This document shows positions 50,440 through 60,961 of a stretch of DNA of 64,000 bases, piece by piece. The stretch is from Arsenophonus sp964026495. Its GTDB lineage: Bacteria > Pseudomonadota > Gammaproteobacteria > Enterobacterales > Enterobacteriaceae. The DNA is taken from contig NZ_OZ032148.1 of NCBI RefSeq assembly GCF_964026495.1, forward strand, positions 864,670-928,669, written 5' to 3'. A model generated the notes under the pieces. The model did no database searches and was not told where the DNA came from. It saw only the letters and a program-made list of their open reading frames with translations. Positions within the stretch are counted from its first letter, which is position 1, and every line of letters begins with the position of its first letter. The position numbers and the translations under genes were made by a program.

Positions 50440-51957
50440 GCATTATTGCTAAATTTATTTAAATAACAACTTAAAAACACAAATTCAATCATTGCTTTAC
50501 CAACTTTGCAAATTTATATACAGATTATAAGTAAATCTGTTTACTTATAAATTAAATCCTGCACTCCTTACAAATTAATTATCATGTGATACATGATAAA
50601 ATTTATCGTTTTTAAAATATTCAATTTCAAAAAAATTGCTTTATTCCAATGAAAATGCTAAATGTAAATGATGTAATATTTAGTTTTTAAATACGTTTAA
50701 CAAAAAACATCCATACAATTATTTTAATTATGGAAAACATCCTTACTTTTGATAGTCTTCGTCTTTAAACAAAAAATAACATTCAATGTATCAAAAAAAT
50801 AATAGTTATACTATTTAATGAATTGAAATTATATTTGCCTAATACCTCATTTCTTTGGCATCTTACAACTGATTAAACAGCAATTATTTCAACAGAATAT
50901 CCTCAATATCTGTATAAAATCAGTTATAAAAAATCATGTACATCCACTGCTCTGGTTGATAGATCCTTTTATTCTAGTCAACTACAAAATAATCAATTTA
51001 TTAATCTAATTAGATATGATAACTTTTAGAAAAAGCAATTTAATAAATAAAATTATACTAAATCCTGGATCAGGAAAACAAAAGGCATATCTAAATTACT
51101 TATAGGAGAATATAAACCATTCGCTTATCGATCTGTCAATCAATTAGAATTATTCAAAATAATACTTGTTTGCAATTATCCATACTGCCTTTGCTTACAA
51201 TTATCTATTATACTACTTAATATAAAAGTATCGCTTATCTTATTTTAAATACTCAAGTCTATTTATTAAATGAATGAAAAATCAGAAAAGCTATTGAATA
51301 CAAAATCAAAAAAATAATACAATCTTTTTTATTATAAAATAACAAAATAATATAGCTACTTCTATCATTAGAAAAACTACATAGGCTTATAATAAAATTT
51401 AAATAACAGAAACAAAAAATCCTTTAAAAAACAAATTTATCTAATATAAAATTAAAAATTTTAGTATCTGTTATTTCTAAATCATATAATTCAAAGCCCC
51501 TTAAAAATTGCAGAATTTATTCAAGATAACTTAACAAAAGCAGGAATAAAAATATTTTTTTAATTAATAAGAATTCATTACATAAAAAAAATCATGAATA
51601 TGATATAATATTTGATAGTTGATAAAATAAATAATAATAACCAAGATGGTTTTTTATTTTTTATTAAGTTTTCAAAAAAATAAATTCTTATACCAATTGG
51701 AGTAAATAGTGTAATCTATATTTTGATAATATTTTAAATAAAGCTTTTATAAATCAAAATATTAAATTTAGAATTAATTATTATTATCCAATAGAATTTT
51801 TACCAAAAAAGAATTACCAATTCTACCTTTAGCTTATTAATTATATTTACAAGTTTATGACTATAATATAAAAGATTTAATCACTAATTCTTTTGATAAT
51901 TCATATTTTACAAATGTGTATCGCGACAAATATTTTAATATTTCTTTTAACTACTAA
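50440..51957 (+). pseudogene. sapA: decayed sapA (periplasmic peptide-binding protein)
   Basis: Forward translation in all three frames gives SapA-like pieces in the right order. Examples: TYKLNPAL (about 50.55 kb), VNDVIFSF (about 50.67 kb), NTSFLWHLTT (about 50.85 kb), FINLIRYDNF then a stop (about 51.0 kb), GISKLLIGEYKPFAY (about 51.1 kb), SPLKIAEFIQDNLTKAGIKI (about 51.5 kb), and the C-terminus NSFDNSYFTNVYRDK ending at 51957. Stops and frameshifts are scattered throughout, so decay is old. The intact sapBCDF genes follow directly, as in the E. coli sapABCDF operon. Confidence 0.92.
50525..50550. repeat. perfect 11-bp inverted repeat in the sapA relic
   Basis: TTATAAGTAAA (50525-50535) and its exact complement (50540-50550) flank a 4-base loop TCTG. 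It lies in the N-terminal part of the sapA relic. No T-run follows, so it does not look like a standard terminator. Confidence 0.7.
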
Positions 51958-51990
51958 TAATATTAATTTTTATACACTAGGAGAATCATA

Positions 51991-52956
51991 GTGATTATTT
52001 ATTTATTAAAACGATCATTACTATTAATAATTACATTTTTTTTACTTACACTAATTAGTTTTAGTTTAAATTATTTTACCAAAGATGCTTCATTAAATAC
52101 ATTATCTTTAATCAATGATTATATTTCATATTTTGAAAATTTATTACATTGGAATTTTGGAATTTCTGCTGCAAATGGTCAACCTATTAGTGATCAAATT
52201 CATTCTGCTTTTCCTGCTACAATAGAATTATGTTTAATATCATTTTTATTAGCTTTAATAATTGGCATTCCAACTGGAATTATTGCAGGTACTCGAAAAA
52301 ACAAACCTATTGAATATATTATTAAGATTTTCACATTAATAGGTTTATCTATCCCAATTTTCGCATTATCTTTATTATTAATTTTATTATTCTCCTTAAA
52401 ACTAAACTGGTTACCTAATTCTGGACGAATTGATTTACTATATGATCTAAAAACTATTACTGGTTTTTTACTCATTGATGTTTGGTTGTCTGATTCAACA
52501 CATCGTTACGAAATGTTTTTAGATATAATTAAACATTTAATTTTACCAGTTATTACATTAGCTATTGCACCAATTTCTGAAATTATACGATTTACAAAAA
52601 ACAGTATCGAATCAGTTATGAATAAAAATTATATTACAGCAGCCAAAATTAGAGGACTTTCTAAGTTTACTATAATAAGACGTCATGTATTACACAATGC
52701 ACTTCCACCTATTATTCCAAAATTTGGTTTACAATTTTCTAGAATGATTACACTAGCAATAATCACAGAATTCATTTTTAATTGGCCAGGATTAGGTTAT
52801 TGGTTAATAACATCTATTCGAAAAAATGATTACTCAGCTATTTCTTCCAGTATAATGATTATTGGTAATTTAGTTATTTTTATAAATTTTGTATCAGACA
52901 TTTTAAAAACTAAAACAAACCCTTATAAATATAAAAATCAATATGTTTTCAGATAA
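51991..52956 (+). CDS. sapB: SapB ABC transporter permease
   Basis: A 321-residue inner membrane permease of the peptide/nickel (DppB) family, with an N-terminal membrane segment and about five more. The EAA loop is seen as AKIRGLSKFTIIRRHVLHNALPP. Start codon is GTG with TAGGAG 8-9 bases upstream. It overlaps sapC by 14 bases. In E. coli SapBCDF has been reported as a putrescine exporter and SapD also supports Trk potassium uptake; SapABCDF was first tied to antimicrobial peptide resistance. Confidence 0.95.
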   Translation: MIIYLLKRSLLLIITFFLLTLISFSLNYFTKDASLNTLSLINDYISYFENLLHWNFGISAANGQPISDQIHSAFPATIELCLISFLLALIIGIPTGIIAGTRKNKPIEYIIKIFTLIGLSIPIFALSLLLILLFSLKLNWLPNSGRIDLLYDLKTITGFLLIDVWLSDSTHRYEMFLDIIKHLILPVITLAIAPISEIIRFTKNSIESVMNKNYITAAKIRGLSKFTIIRRHVLHNALPPIIPKFGLQFSRMITLAIITEFIFNWPGLGYWLITSIRKNDYSAISSSIMIIGNLVIFINFVSDILKTKTNPYKYKNQYVFR

Positions 52957-53833
52957 TTTTTATTATGAACAAAAAATAGCATCTCCAATTAAAATAATAT
53001 TGCATTATTTTTATAATGATATTTTTGCTATGACCGGATTTTATGGAGTCTTATTTCTTTTATTTTTGAGTTTATTTGGTACTTACCTAGCACCTTATAG
53101 CATTAATGAACAATTTTTAGGATATCAATTACTACCCCCATCTTGGTGCCATCATGGTAATATCACTTTTTTTTTAGGTACTGACGATCTTGGAAGAGAT
53201 ATTATGAGTCAATTACTTATTGGAACAGCATCTACATTTGGTTCTTCATGTATCATTACCATTAGTGTAATGCTTTTTGGATTAATCTTTGGATGTTTGG
53301 CTGCTATTACTAATGGATTAAAATCAGTTATTTTACATCATATATTAGATACATTATTATCCATTCCATCATTACTACTCTCCATTATCATTATTACTTT
53401 TTCTGGTGCAAGTTTAAAAAATGCAATAATTGCAATTTGGTTAGCATTATTACCAAGAATAGTAAAAACAGTTCACAGTACAATTTCTAATGAACTAGAT
53501 ACTGAATATGTTCTTGCAGCACGCCTTGATGGCGCTTCAAATTTTTATATTATATGGTATACAATATTACCAAATGTTATACATATTTTAGTCATTGAAA
53601 TTACCTATACATTATCCATAGCCATTCTTGATATAGTGGCATTAGGTTTCCTTGATTTAGGTGCAAGATTACCTACTGCTGAATGGGGAGCTATGGTTGG
53701 CAATAGCTTGGAATTAATTTACATTGCACCATGGACAGTTTTTTTCCCTAATGCAGCCATTATGATCAGCATATTATTCATTAATTTATTAGGAGATGGT
53801 TTACATCGTGCCATCAACGCAGGAATGGAATAA
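52943..53833 (+). CDS. sapC: SapC ABC transporter permease
   Basis: A 296-residue permease of the DppC family, partner of SapB. Visible features: GTDDLGRDIMSQLLIG after the first membrane segment, and the EAA loop LAARLDGASNFYIIWYTILPN. Starts inside the end of sapB (14-bp overlap) and ends 4 bases before the sapD ATG, so sapBCDF is one translational unit. Confidence 0.95.
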   Translation: MFSDNFYYEQKIASPIKIILHYFYNDIFAMTGFYGVLFLLFLSLFGTYLAPYSINEQFLGYQLLPPSWCHHGNITFFLGTDDLGRDIMSQLLIGTASTFGSSCIITISVMLFGLIFGCLAAITNGLKSVILHHILDTLLSIPSLLLSIIIITFSGASLKNAIIAIWLALLPRIVKTVHSTISNELDTEYVLAARLDGASNFYIIWYTILPNVIHILVIEITYTLSIAILDIVALGFLDLGARLPTAEWGAMVGNSLELIYIAPWTVFFPNAAIMISILFINLLGDGLHRAINAGME

Positions 53834-53837
53834 TAAA

Positions 53838-54830
53838 ATGTTATTAGATATCCGTAATCTCACAATTAAATTTATCACTAATAAAGGATCAATAAAAGCT
53901 ATTGATAATATTTCTTTACAATTACATGAAGGAGAAATTCTTAGCTTAACAGGAGAATCAGGATCAGGAAAAAGCTTAATTGCTAAAGCTATTTGTGGTA
54001 TTCATCAAGAAAATTTGAAAGTTACTGCTGATCGTTTTTATTTTCTAGATATTGATTTTCTAAAACTTAATCCAAATCAAAGACGCAAAATAATAGGACA
54101 TAATATTTCAATAATTTTTCAAGAACCTCAATCTTGTTTGGACCCAGTTATCAAAATAGGAAAACAACTCATTCAATCAATACCAAACTGGACTTTTAAA
54201 GGTACATGGTGGCAAAAATTAACTTGGCGTAATCGACGTGCAATTGAATTACTTCATCGTGTAGGATTTAAAAATCACCATAATATTATGAATAATTATC
54301 CGTATGAATTAACTAAAGGTGAATGTCAAAAAGTTATGATTGCTATTGCATTAGCAAATCAACCTAAACTATTAATTGCAGATGAACCAACAAATAACAT
54401 GGAATCTACTATCCAAAATCAAATTTTTCGTCTTCTTTACAGATTAAATCAAAATAACAATATGACAATTTTATTAATTAGTCATGATATGCAGATTATA
54501 AGTAAGTTAGTTAATCGTATTAATATACTTTATTGTGGACAAACTGTTGAAAGTGCAACTCCTAAAGAATTACTTACTCTGCCTCATCATCCTTACACTC
54601 AAGCTTTAATAAGAGCAATCCCTAACTTTGGAAATCCATTACCCCATAAAAGTCGACTCAACACACTTTCTGGTTCTATTCCTTCTTTAAAACATTTACC
54701 AATTGGTTGCCGTCTTGGACCTCGTTGTCCATATGCACAAAAAAAATGCATTACTACACCCCAATTACGTATTATCAAAAATCGAACATTTGCATGTCAT
54801 TTTCCTCTTAACATGAACAAAATACCATGA
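53838..54830 (+). CDS. sapD: SapD ABC transporter ATPase
   Basis: A 330-residue ATPase, exactly the E. coli SapD length when started at MLLDIRN (53838); the frame stays open to 53796 inside sapC, but that start is unlikely. Walker A GESGSGKS (about 39-46), Q-loop IIFQEPQSCLDP, signature region ELTKGECQKV, Walker B LLIADEPT, and the oligopeptide-type C-terminal cysteine segment RLGPRCPYAQKKC. SapD is also known as TrkE, needed for ATP effects on Trk K+ uptake. Confidence 0.96.
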   Translation: MLLDIRNLTIKFITNKGSIKAIDNISLQLHEGEILSLTGESGSGKSLIAKAICGIHQENLKVTADRFYFLDIDFLKLNPNQRRKIIGHNISIIFQEPQSCLDPVIKIGKQLIQSIPNWTFKGTWWQKLTWRNRRAIELLHRVGFKNHHNIMNNYPYELTKGECQKVMIAIALANQPKLLIADEPTNNMESTIQNQIFRLLYRLNQNNNMTILLISHDMQIISKLVNRINILYCGQTVESATPKELLTLPHHPYTQALIRAIPNFGNPLPHKSRLNTLSGSIPSLKHLPIGCRLGPRCPYAQKKCITTPQLRIIKNRTFACHFPLNMNKIP

Positions 54831-55636
54831 GTACAACATTATTAGAAATAAAAAATTTAAGTAAATTTTTTTATCATCGTATTAATTTGTTTAACAGTCA
54901 ATTATTAGAAGCAGTGAAACCTTTAAGTTTTACTTTAAACAGTGGAGAAACATTAGCTATTATTGGTACTAATGGATCTGGTAAATCAACTCTAGCACGT
55001 ATGTTAGCAGGTGTTCTTGAACCAAGTAATGGAGAAATTTTTATTAATGGTCATAAACTAAATTATGGTGATTATAGTTATCGTAGTCAACATATAAGAA
55101 TGATTTTTCAAGATCCAAGTACTTCCTTAACACCTAAAAAAACCATTGGACAAATTCTTGAATTTGTATTGATATTAAATACTTCATTATCTATTATAGA
55201 TCGCAAAAATCGCATAAAAACAACACTTCGTCAAGTTGGATTATTGCCATATCATGCAGGATATTATCCTCGTATGTTAGCTGTAGGTCAAAGACAAAGA
55301 GTAGGACTAGCCAGAGCGTTAATTTTAAGACCTAAAATTATCATCGCAGATGAAGCATTAGCTTTATTGGATATGACAATCCGTTCTCAAATTATTAATT
55401 TAATGATTGAATTACAAGAAAAATATGGAATTTCTTATATTTATGTTACCCAAAATCTTGGTATGATGAAACATATTAGTGATACTGTATTAGTAATGAA
55501 TAATGGTACTGTAGTTGAAAGAGGTAACACAGCAGAAGTTCTTGCTTCACCTTTACACGAAGTAACTCGACGTTTAATCTCTAGTCATTTCGGTGAACTT
55601 TTATCAGCTGATTCATGGCGTCAAGAAATTACATAA
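54827..55636 (+). CDS. sapF: SapF ABC transporter ATPase
   Basis: A 269-residue second ATPase of the Sap transporter. Walker A IGTNGSGKST, Q-loop IFQDPSTSLTP, signature region LAVGQRQRVGLARAL (the SGG of typical ABCs is replaced, as in SapF), Walker B IIIADEALALLD. ATGA overlap of 4 bases with sapD. Last gene of the operon; fabI follows after 180 bases, with E. coli ycjD missing. Confidence 0.95.
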   Translation: MSTTLLEIKNLSKFFYHRINLFNSQLLEAVKPLSFTLNSGETLAIIGTNGSGKSTLARMLAGVLEPSNGEIFINGHKLNYGDYSYRSQHIRMIFQDPSTSLTPKKTIGQILEFVLILNTSLSIIDRKNRIKTTLRQVGLLPYHAGYYPRMLAVGQRQRVGLARALILRPKIIIADEALALLDMTIRSQIINLMIELQEKYGISYIYVTQNLGMMKHISDTVLVMNNGTVVERGNTAEVLASPLHEVTRRLISSHFGELLSADSWRQEIT

Positions 55637-55816
55637 AAAACTACAAAATTTTAAAAAAATCAGAATTATTCTTGTATTAAATTATATCATATTTTAATGA
55701 CATATATCATAAATATGATATAATAATTTAATTAAAAACGAATTTAAAATAAAAAATTAACTTTATCCATAGAATTAATTTAGTGATTTAATCATGTAAA
55801 AGGGATGTAAAAAGTC

Positions 55817-56602
55817 ATGTGTTTTCTAAAAGGTAAAAATATTTTAATTACTGGTATATCTAGTAAACTATCTATTGCTTATGGGATTGCGCAAGCAATG
55901 CATCAACAAGGTGCAAACCTTGCATTTACTTATCAAAATAACAAATTAAAATCTCGTGTAGAAGAAATAGCACATAAATTTAATTCAAATATTGTTTTTT
56001 CATGTGATGTTGCTTCAGATAGCAGTATTAAAGAATTATTTTTTAAATTAGAAAAAATATGGAAAAAATTTGATGGTTTTGTTCATTCAATTGCTTATGC
56101 ACCTTCAGATCAATTAAATGGAAATTATATCGATACAGTTACTCGTCAAGGGTCACAAATTGCGCATGATATTAGTTCATATAGCTTTATTGCATTAGCA
56201 AAAGCTTGCAGAAATATGTTAAATTCTCATTCTGCTTTAGTTACTCTTACGTATTTAGGATCAGAACGTGCTATACCTAATTATAATATCATGGGACCAG
56301 CTAAAGCTTCACTCGAAGCAAACGTGCGTTATATGGCTAATGCTATGGGGCCTGAAAACATTAGAGTAAATGGTATTTCTGCAGGACCAATACGCACTTT
56401 AGCTGCATCTGCTATTAAAGATTTTCGTAAAATGTTATCACATTGTGCATCAATAACACCAATTCGCCGAACGGTAACCATTAAAGATATTGGTAATTGT
56501 GCTGCTTTTTTGTGCTCTAATTTATCATCTGGTATTACTGGAGAAATTATACACGTTGACGGTGGTTTTAATATTGCTTCTTTAAATGAAATTAATACAT
56601 AA
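55817..56602 (+). CDS. fabI: enoyl-ACP reductase FabI
   Basis: A 261-residue short-chain dehydrogenase-fold enzyme that does the last reduction of each fatty acid elongation cycle with NADH. Catalytic Tyr146, Tyr156 and Lys163 keep E. coli numbering (TYLGSE, YNIMGPAK). The NADH loop LITGISSKLSIAYG is intact. AGGGATG ribosome site. Downstream of sapF as in E. coli. Shows that membrane lipid synthesis is kept. Confidence 0.97.
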   Translation: MCFLKGKNILITGISSKLSIAYGIAQAMHQQGANLAFTYQNNKLKSRVEEIAHKFNSNIVFSCDVASDSSIKELFFKLEKIWKKFDGFVHSIAYAPSDQLNGNYIDTVTRQGSQIAHDISSYSFIALAKACRNMLNSHSALVTLTYLGSERAIPNYNIMGPAKASLEANVRYMANAMGPENIRVNGISAGPIRTLAASAIKDFRKMLSHCASITPIRRTVTIKDIGNCAAFLCSNLSSGITGEIIHVDGGFNIASLNEINT

Positions 56603-57523
56603 AAAATAAAATTTAATTTTTTTAAAAAAATATTTTTAACTACAGTAAATATTTATTTTTTTATAAAAATTTTAGATTAACAATATTCTCATTGTGTTTA
56701 TTTCAAAAAAAATCAGTAAAAAACTATTTTTAAAAATTTTTTATCAAAAATTATAAGTTTATTAAAAAATCAAAATATTATTATATAAAACATTATTAAT
56801 GATATATTATCAAATAATTAATTGCTTTAAAAAAATATTAAGCAATGATCAAAAAACATATCATTAACAAAAATTAACAAACAAATTGTTTATTATAAAA
56901 TTAATAATTGTTTTTATGCAAAAATATTATTTATATAAAAAACTCAAAAATAATCTTATGAAATCATCATATTTTATGAAATATAAACATTTAAATAACT
57001 TTTTTAAAAAATATTAAAATGATAATTTTTAATAAAAATAATTTGATAAAAAACATATTGACTTTTTTTTAAAATATAATTATTCTATTTTAGAATAAAA
57101 AAATATGGTTTCTTATTTTCAATATTTTATATAAAAATTGAAAATCAAAAACACAAAAAGAGAATTTATAAATTAGTAATAAATTACTATATTATTTTTG
57201 AAATTATGAAAGAATTTTTTTAATTATACTTAAAATTTATTTATATAATATGAATTATTTTATAATCATTACTTCAAAAATCTTTTATTTTCATTTTTTT
57301 TATTGAAAATAAAAGATCAATTTTTAAACATATCAATGTTTTACAAAACATCTATTTCAAGATAAAAATTACATTATTCATTAATGTAATGATAATTATT
57401 TTTTTTAAAAAAAACAGTTTATTAAACACTTTTAATCAAAAATAACTATCAATATTTCTTGAGTAATTTAAAACACATAATATGATTGATTTTTTATAGA
57501 AAATATTTTTTAAGAGGTTAATA
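56603..57523. other. 0.9-kb AT-rich spacer between fabI and ugd
   Basis: No recognisable gene or RNA. Only the GAGG ribosome site of the former ugd (57514-57517) stands out at the right end. Confidence 0.55.
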
Positions 57524-58683
57524 TTGAAAATTGCTATTGTAGGAATAGGTTATGTTGGTCTCTTAAATGCCATGTTATTAGCACAGCATAATTAGTTGCT
57601 TTAGATATTATTCCTGAAAAAGTAAACATGCTAAATAAGCAACAATCACCAATAAATGATAAGGAAATTAAAAAATTCTTAAAAGAAAAAAATTAAACTT
57701 TATAGCAACAACAGAAAAAAAATAGCTTACAAAAATGCAGATTTTGTCATAATCTCAACACCTACTAATTATGATAATACAATTAATTCTTTTAATACCT
57801 CTTCTATTGAATCAATAATTGATGAAATACATACTTTTAATCCAATTACAACAATTATTATAAAATCAACTATTCCAATTGGTTTTACTAAACGAATAAA
57901 AAAAGAAAAAAACACAAAAATATTATTTTTTCACCAGAATTTTCGAGAGAAGGAAAAGCCTTATATGACAATCTATATCCTTCCCGTATTGTAATTGGTG
58001 AATATTCTAAAAAAGCAAAAATATTTGCTGAATTATTATTAGAAGGTGCATATAAAAAAAATATTACCGTTTTATTTACTAATCCAAATGAAGCAGAAGC
58101 AATTAAGTTATTTTCTAATGCTTATCTTGCAATGCGTATTGCTTTTTTTAACGAATTAGACACTTATTCTTATATTCAAAAATTAAATACCCGAAAAATA
58201 ATTGAAGGCATCGCACTCGATCCACGTATTGGAATGCATTATAAGAATCCATCATTTGGATTTGGTGGTTATTGTTTACCAAAAGATACTAGACAATTGT
58301 TAGCTAGTTATAATAATATACCAAATAATTTAATAAAAGCCATTGTAAAGTCTAATTTTACACGTAAAAATTTTATTGCCAAAATAATTATTAATAAAAA
58401 ACCAAAAACAGTTGGAATATATAGATTAATTATGAAATCTGGATCAGATAATTTTAGAACATCTGCAATAAAAAGTATAATGAAAAAACTAAAAAATCAT
58501 GGAATACAAATAATAATACATGAACCATTTATAAAGAAAAATTTTTTTGCAAAATACAAAGTAATAAATGATTTACAATATTTTAATAAAAAATGTGATA
58601 TTATTTTAGCAAATCGCATAGTACCAGAATTAGAAGATATAAAAGAAAAAATTTATACGCGAGATTTATTTGGAACCAATTAA
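57524..58683 (+). pseudogene. ugd: UDP-glucose 6-dehydrogenase gene with four -1 frameshifts
   Basis: Starting from TTG at 57524 (GAGG upstream) the reading KIAIVGIGYVGLLNAMLLAQHN hits a stop, and Ugd sequence continues in other frames. Shifts: near 57588, where one T seems missing; near 57692, seven A where eight are needed; near 57723, eight A where nine are needed; and near 57920, inside A runs before SPEFSREGK. All four are single-base losses. From about 57930 to 58683 the frame is open and well conserved, including the catalytic cysteine in FGFGGYCLPKDT and IYRLIMKSGSDNFR. The enzyme makes UDP-glucuronate. Either a recent pseudogene, or rescued by slippage. Confidence 0.88.
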
Positions 58684-59028
58684 ATACTCATAAAAATATT
58701 AAAAGTATTTTAATTTTATTTTAAAAAATATAATAATTTTAAAGATTATTTTCTTTATAATACATAAAATTTTATTTATTTTTTATATATAATATTTTTT
58801 AATAAATAAAAAAATTAATAAATTACAAAAAATAATTTTAATATATTAAATATACTTTATTTAATTTTTTATAACATAAACATATTAAAATTCAAAAAAA
58901 ATGCATCCGTACATTTCTTGAATACTTTGTAATAAAAAAAACTACCTAAAAAAATTTATTTAAAAAATAATATTTATAAATTTGATAATTCATTGTTTTA
59001 GTAGTACAAAAAATTAAATTTTTTGTGT
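58684..59028. other. AT-rich spacer between ugd and mnmE
   Basis: Convergent spacer of 345 bases, no gene and no convincing terminator. Confidence 0.55.
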
Positions 59029-60399
59029 TTATTTTCCAATACAAAAATTAGAAAATATCTCAGATAATAAATCATCTGAAGTAAATTTTCCAGTAATTTC
59101 ATTTAATGAAAGTTGAGCTAACCGCAGTTCTTCTGCTAATAAATCAATTGCATTAAAAACAATGAATTGTTGATCTCCCTGTTGTAAATGTTTAAGTGCT
59201 ATATTAATTGCCTGAATATGACGACGCCTAGCTAAAAATCGACTATCAACATGTTGATGCAACCCAGAAAAAGTTTTTTTTAAATGATTACGTAACAAAT
59301 GAATACCTTTTTTTTTATGAACTGACAAACGAATCATAAAAAAATCACCAATTTTTACTTTTTCTATTGGTTCATTACTAATATCTACTTTATTTCTAAT
59401 GACTGTAACAGGTATAGTTTTATCTAATTTAGTCATAAATTTTGACAAAATATTTTTAGTTTCTTGAATTCCTGTTTTTGTACTATCTATCATAAATAAT
59501 ACATGGTGAGCTTCCTTTATTTCCTTCCAAGCTCGCTGAATACCAATTTTTTCAACTTCATCGATCGCTTCACGTAAGCCTGCAGTATCAATAATGTTAA
59601 ATGGTATACTTTCGATATTAATATTTTCACGTAATACGTCTCTAGTAGTACCTGCAACATTAGTTACAATTGCTGTTTCATAACCTGATAATACATTTAA
59701 TAAACTAGATTTACCTGTATTAGGTGGACCAGCAATAACAATTTTTATTCCTTCTCGTAATAAATTAGCTTGAGAAGCTTCTTTTTCTATATTTTTTACA
59801 TCAGTAATCAAGTGATTTAATTCCAATTTGATTTTATTTTCAGATAAAAAATTTATTTTTTCATCTGGGAAATCAATTGCAGCTTCAACATAAATGCGCA
59901 AATTAATAAGAGCTTCTACTATGACATGAATATGTTTAGAAAAAACACCTTGCAAAGAATTCACTGCTGAACGAGCTGCTGCCTCACTATTTGCATCTAT
60001 AATATCAGCAATTGCTTCAGCTTGAGTTAAATCTATTTTTTCATTTAAAAAAGCTCGTTGAGAAAATTCACCAGGTTTTGCAATGCGTACTTCATCTATC
60101 TGCAAAATCTCCTGCAGCAATAAATCTAAAATAATACGTCCACCATGACCATGTAACTCTAAAATATCTTCACCAGTAAATGAATAAGGTGCAGGAAAAT
60201 AAAGTACAATTATTTTATCTAATAATTGGCCATTTTTATTACAAAAAGGGAGATAATCTGCATATCTTGGTTGAGGTAATTTACCTAAAAAAAATTTAGC
60301 AATTTCAACAACTTTAGGTCCTGATATTCTTAAAATACCAATCCCGCCACGTCCAATTGGGGTTGCTTGTGCAATAATTGTATCATTAATATAAATCAT
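59029..60399 (-). CDS. mnmE: tRNA modification GTPase MnmE
   Basis: A 456-residue protein (E. coli 454) with N-terminal folate-binding domain (about 1-118), helical domain and inserted G domain. GTPase motifs: G1 GPPNTGKSS (224-232), G2 TTRD (251-254), G3 DTAGLR (271-276), G4 RNKVD. The C-terminal CIGK with Cys453 is conserved. With MnmG it makes the cmnm5 modification on U34 of several tRNAs. It follows yidC in direction, with a 560-bp gap; same order as E. coli. Confidence 0.97.
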   Translation of the reverse strand: MIYINDTIIAQATPIGRGGIGILRISGPKVVEIAKFFLGKLPQPRYADYLPFCNKNGQLLDKIIVLYFPAPYSFTGEDILELHGHGGRIILDLLLQEILQIDEVRIAKPGEFSQRAFLNEKIDLTQAEAIADIIDANSEAAARSAVNSLQGVFSKHIHVIVEALINLRIYVEAAIDFPDEKINFLSENKIKLELNHLITDVKNIEKEASQANLLREGIKIVIAGPPNTGKSSLLNVLSGYETAIVTNVAGTTRDVLRENINIESIPFNIIDTAGLREAIDEVEKIGIQRAWKEIKEAHHVLFMIDSTKTGIQETKNILSKFMTKLDKTIPVTVIRNKVDISNEPIEKVKIGDFFMIRLSVHKKKGIHLLRNHLKKTFSGLHQHVDSRFLARRRHIQAINIALKHLQQGDQQFIVFNAIDLLAEELRLAQLSLNEITGKFTSDDLLSEIFSNFCIGK

Positions 60400-60961
60400 T
60401 TTAATGTAAATTTTAATAATATCTAATTCAATATCTTTGAAATATAATTTTCATTTAATATAACTATATACTTTTTTTATATTAGAAAGAGAACACATCA
60501 TAAAACGAGCTACAAGATAAAAGAAAAATAAAAAATTTTATTTTAATAAAAAATAATAAAAAACAAAAATATATCATTAATATCAAATATTTATAAAAAT
60601 TAAAATATCACATAAAAAATAATATTTATATAAAATTCTTGTTATTTAAAAAATAATTTTATTTTTTATACATCTAATATTTTTTATGATTTAAAAAATA
60701 AAATTTTTGCTCAATTATAAATTTATCTATATCAAAAAAAAAATATCAAAAAAAAAATTTTAACAAAAATTATTTTAAAAATACATTAGTAAATATTTAA
60801 TAAATATATATCTAAAAACTTATTTAGCATTTTTATCTTTTTTATAAAAAACTACAAATATCTTGAACTGAAAACTGAAATGATAAATAAGATTACATAT
60901 AAATAATAGCATTTTGAATGCCTAATATTACATTTGCTAGTATTCATTTTATATGCAAACA
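60400..60961. other. AT-rich spacer between yidC and mnmE
   Basis: 562 bases, no gene or structured element recognised. mnmE probably needs its own promoter here. Confidence 0.5.

Noticed and set aside
58132..58683. Stand-alone 183-residue protein
   Set aside because: It is the C-terminal part of ugd; the first Met is internal to the conserved LAMRIAFFNELD segment and has no ribosome site.
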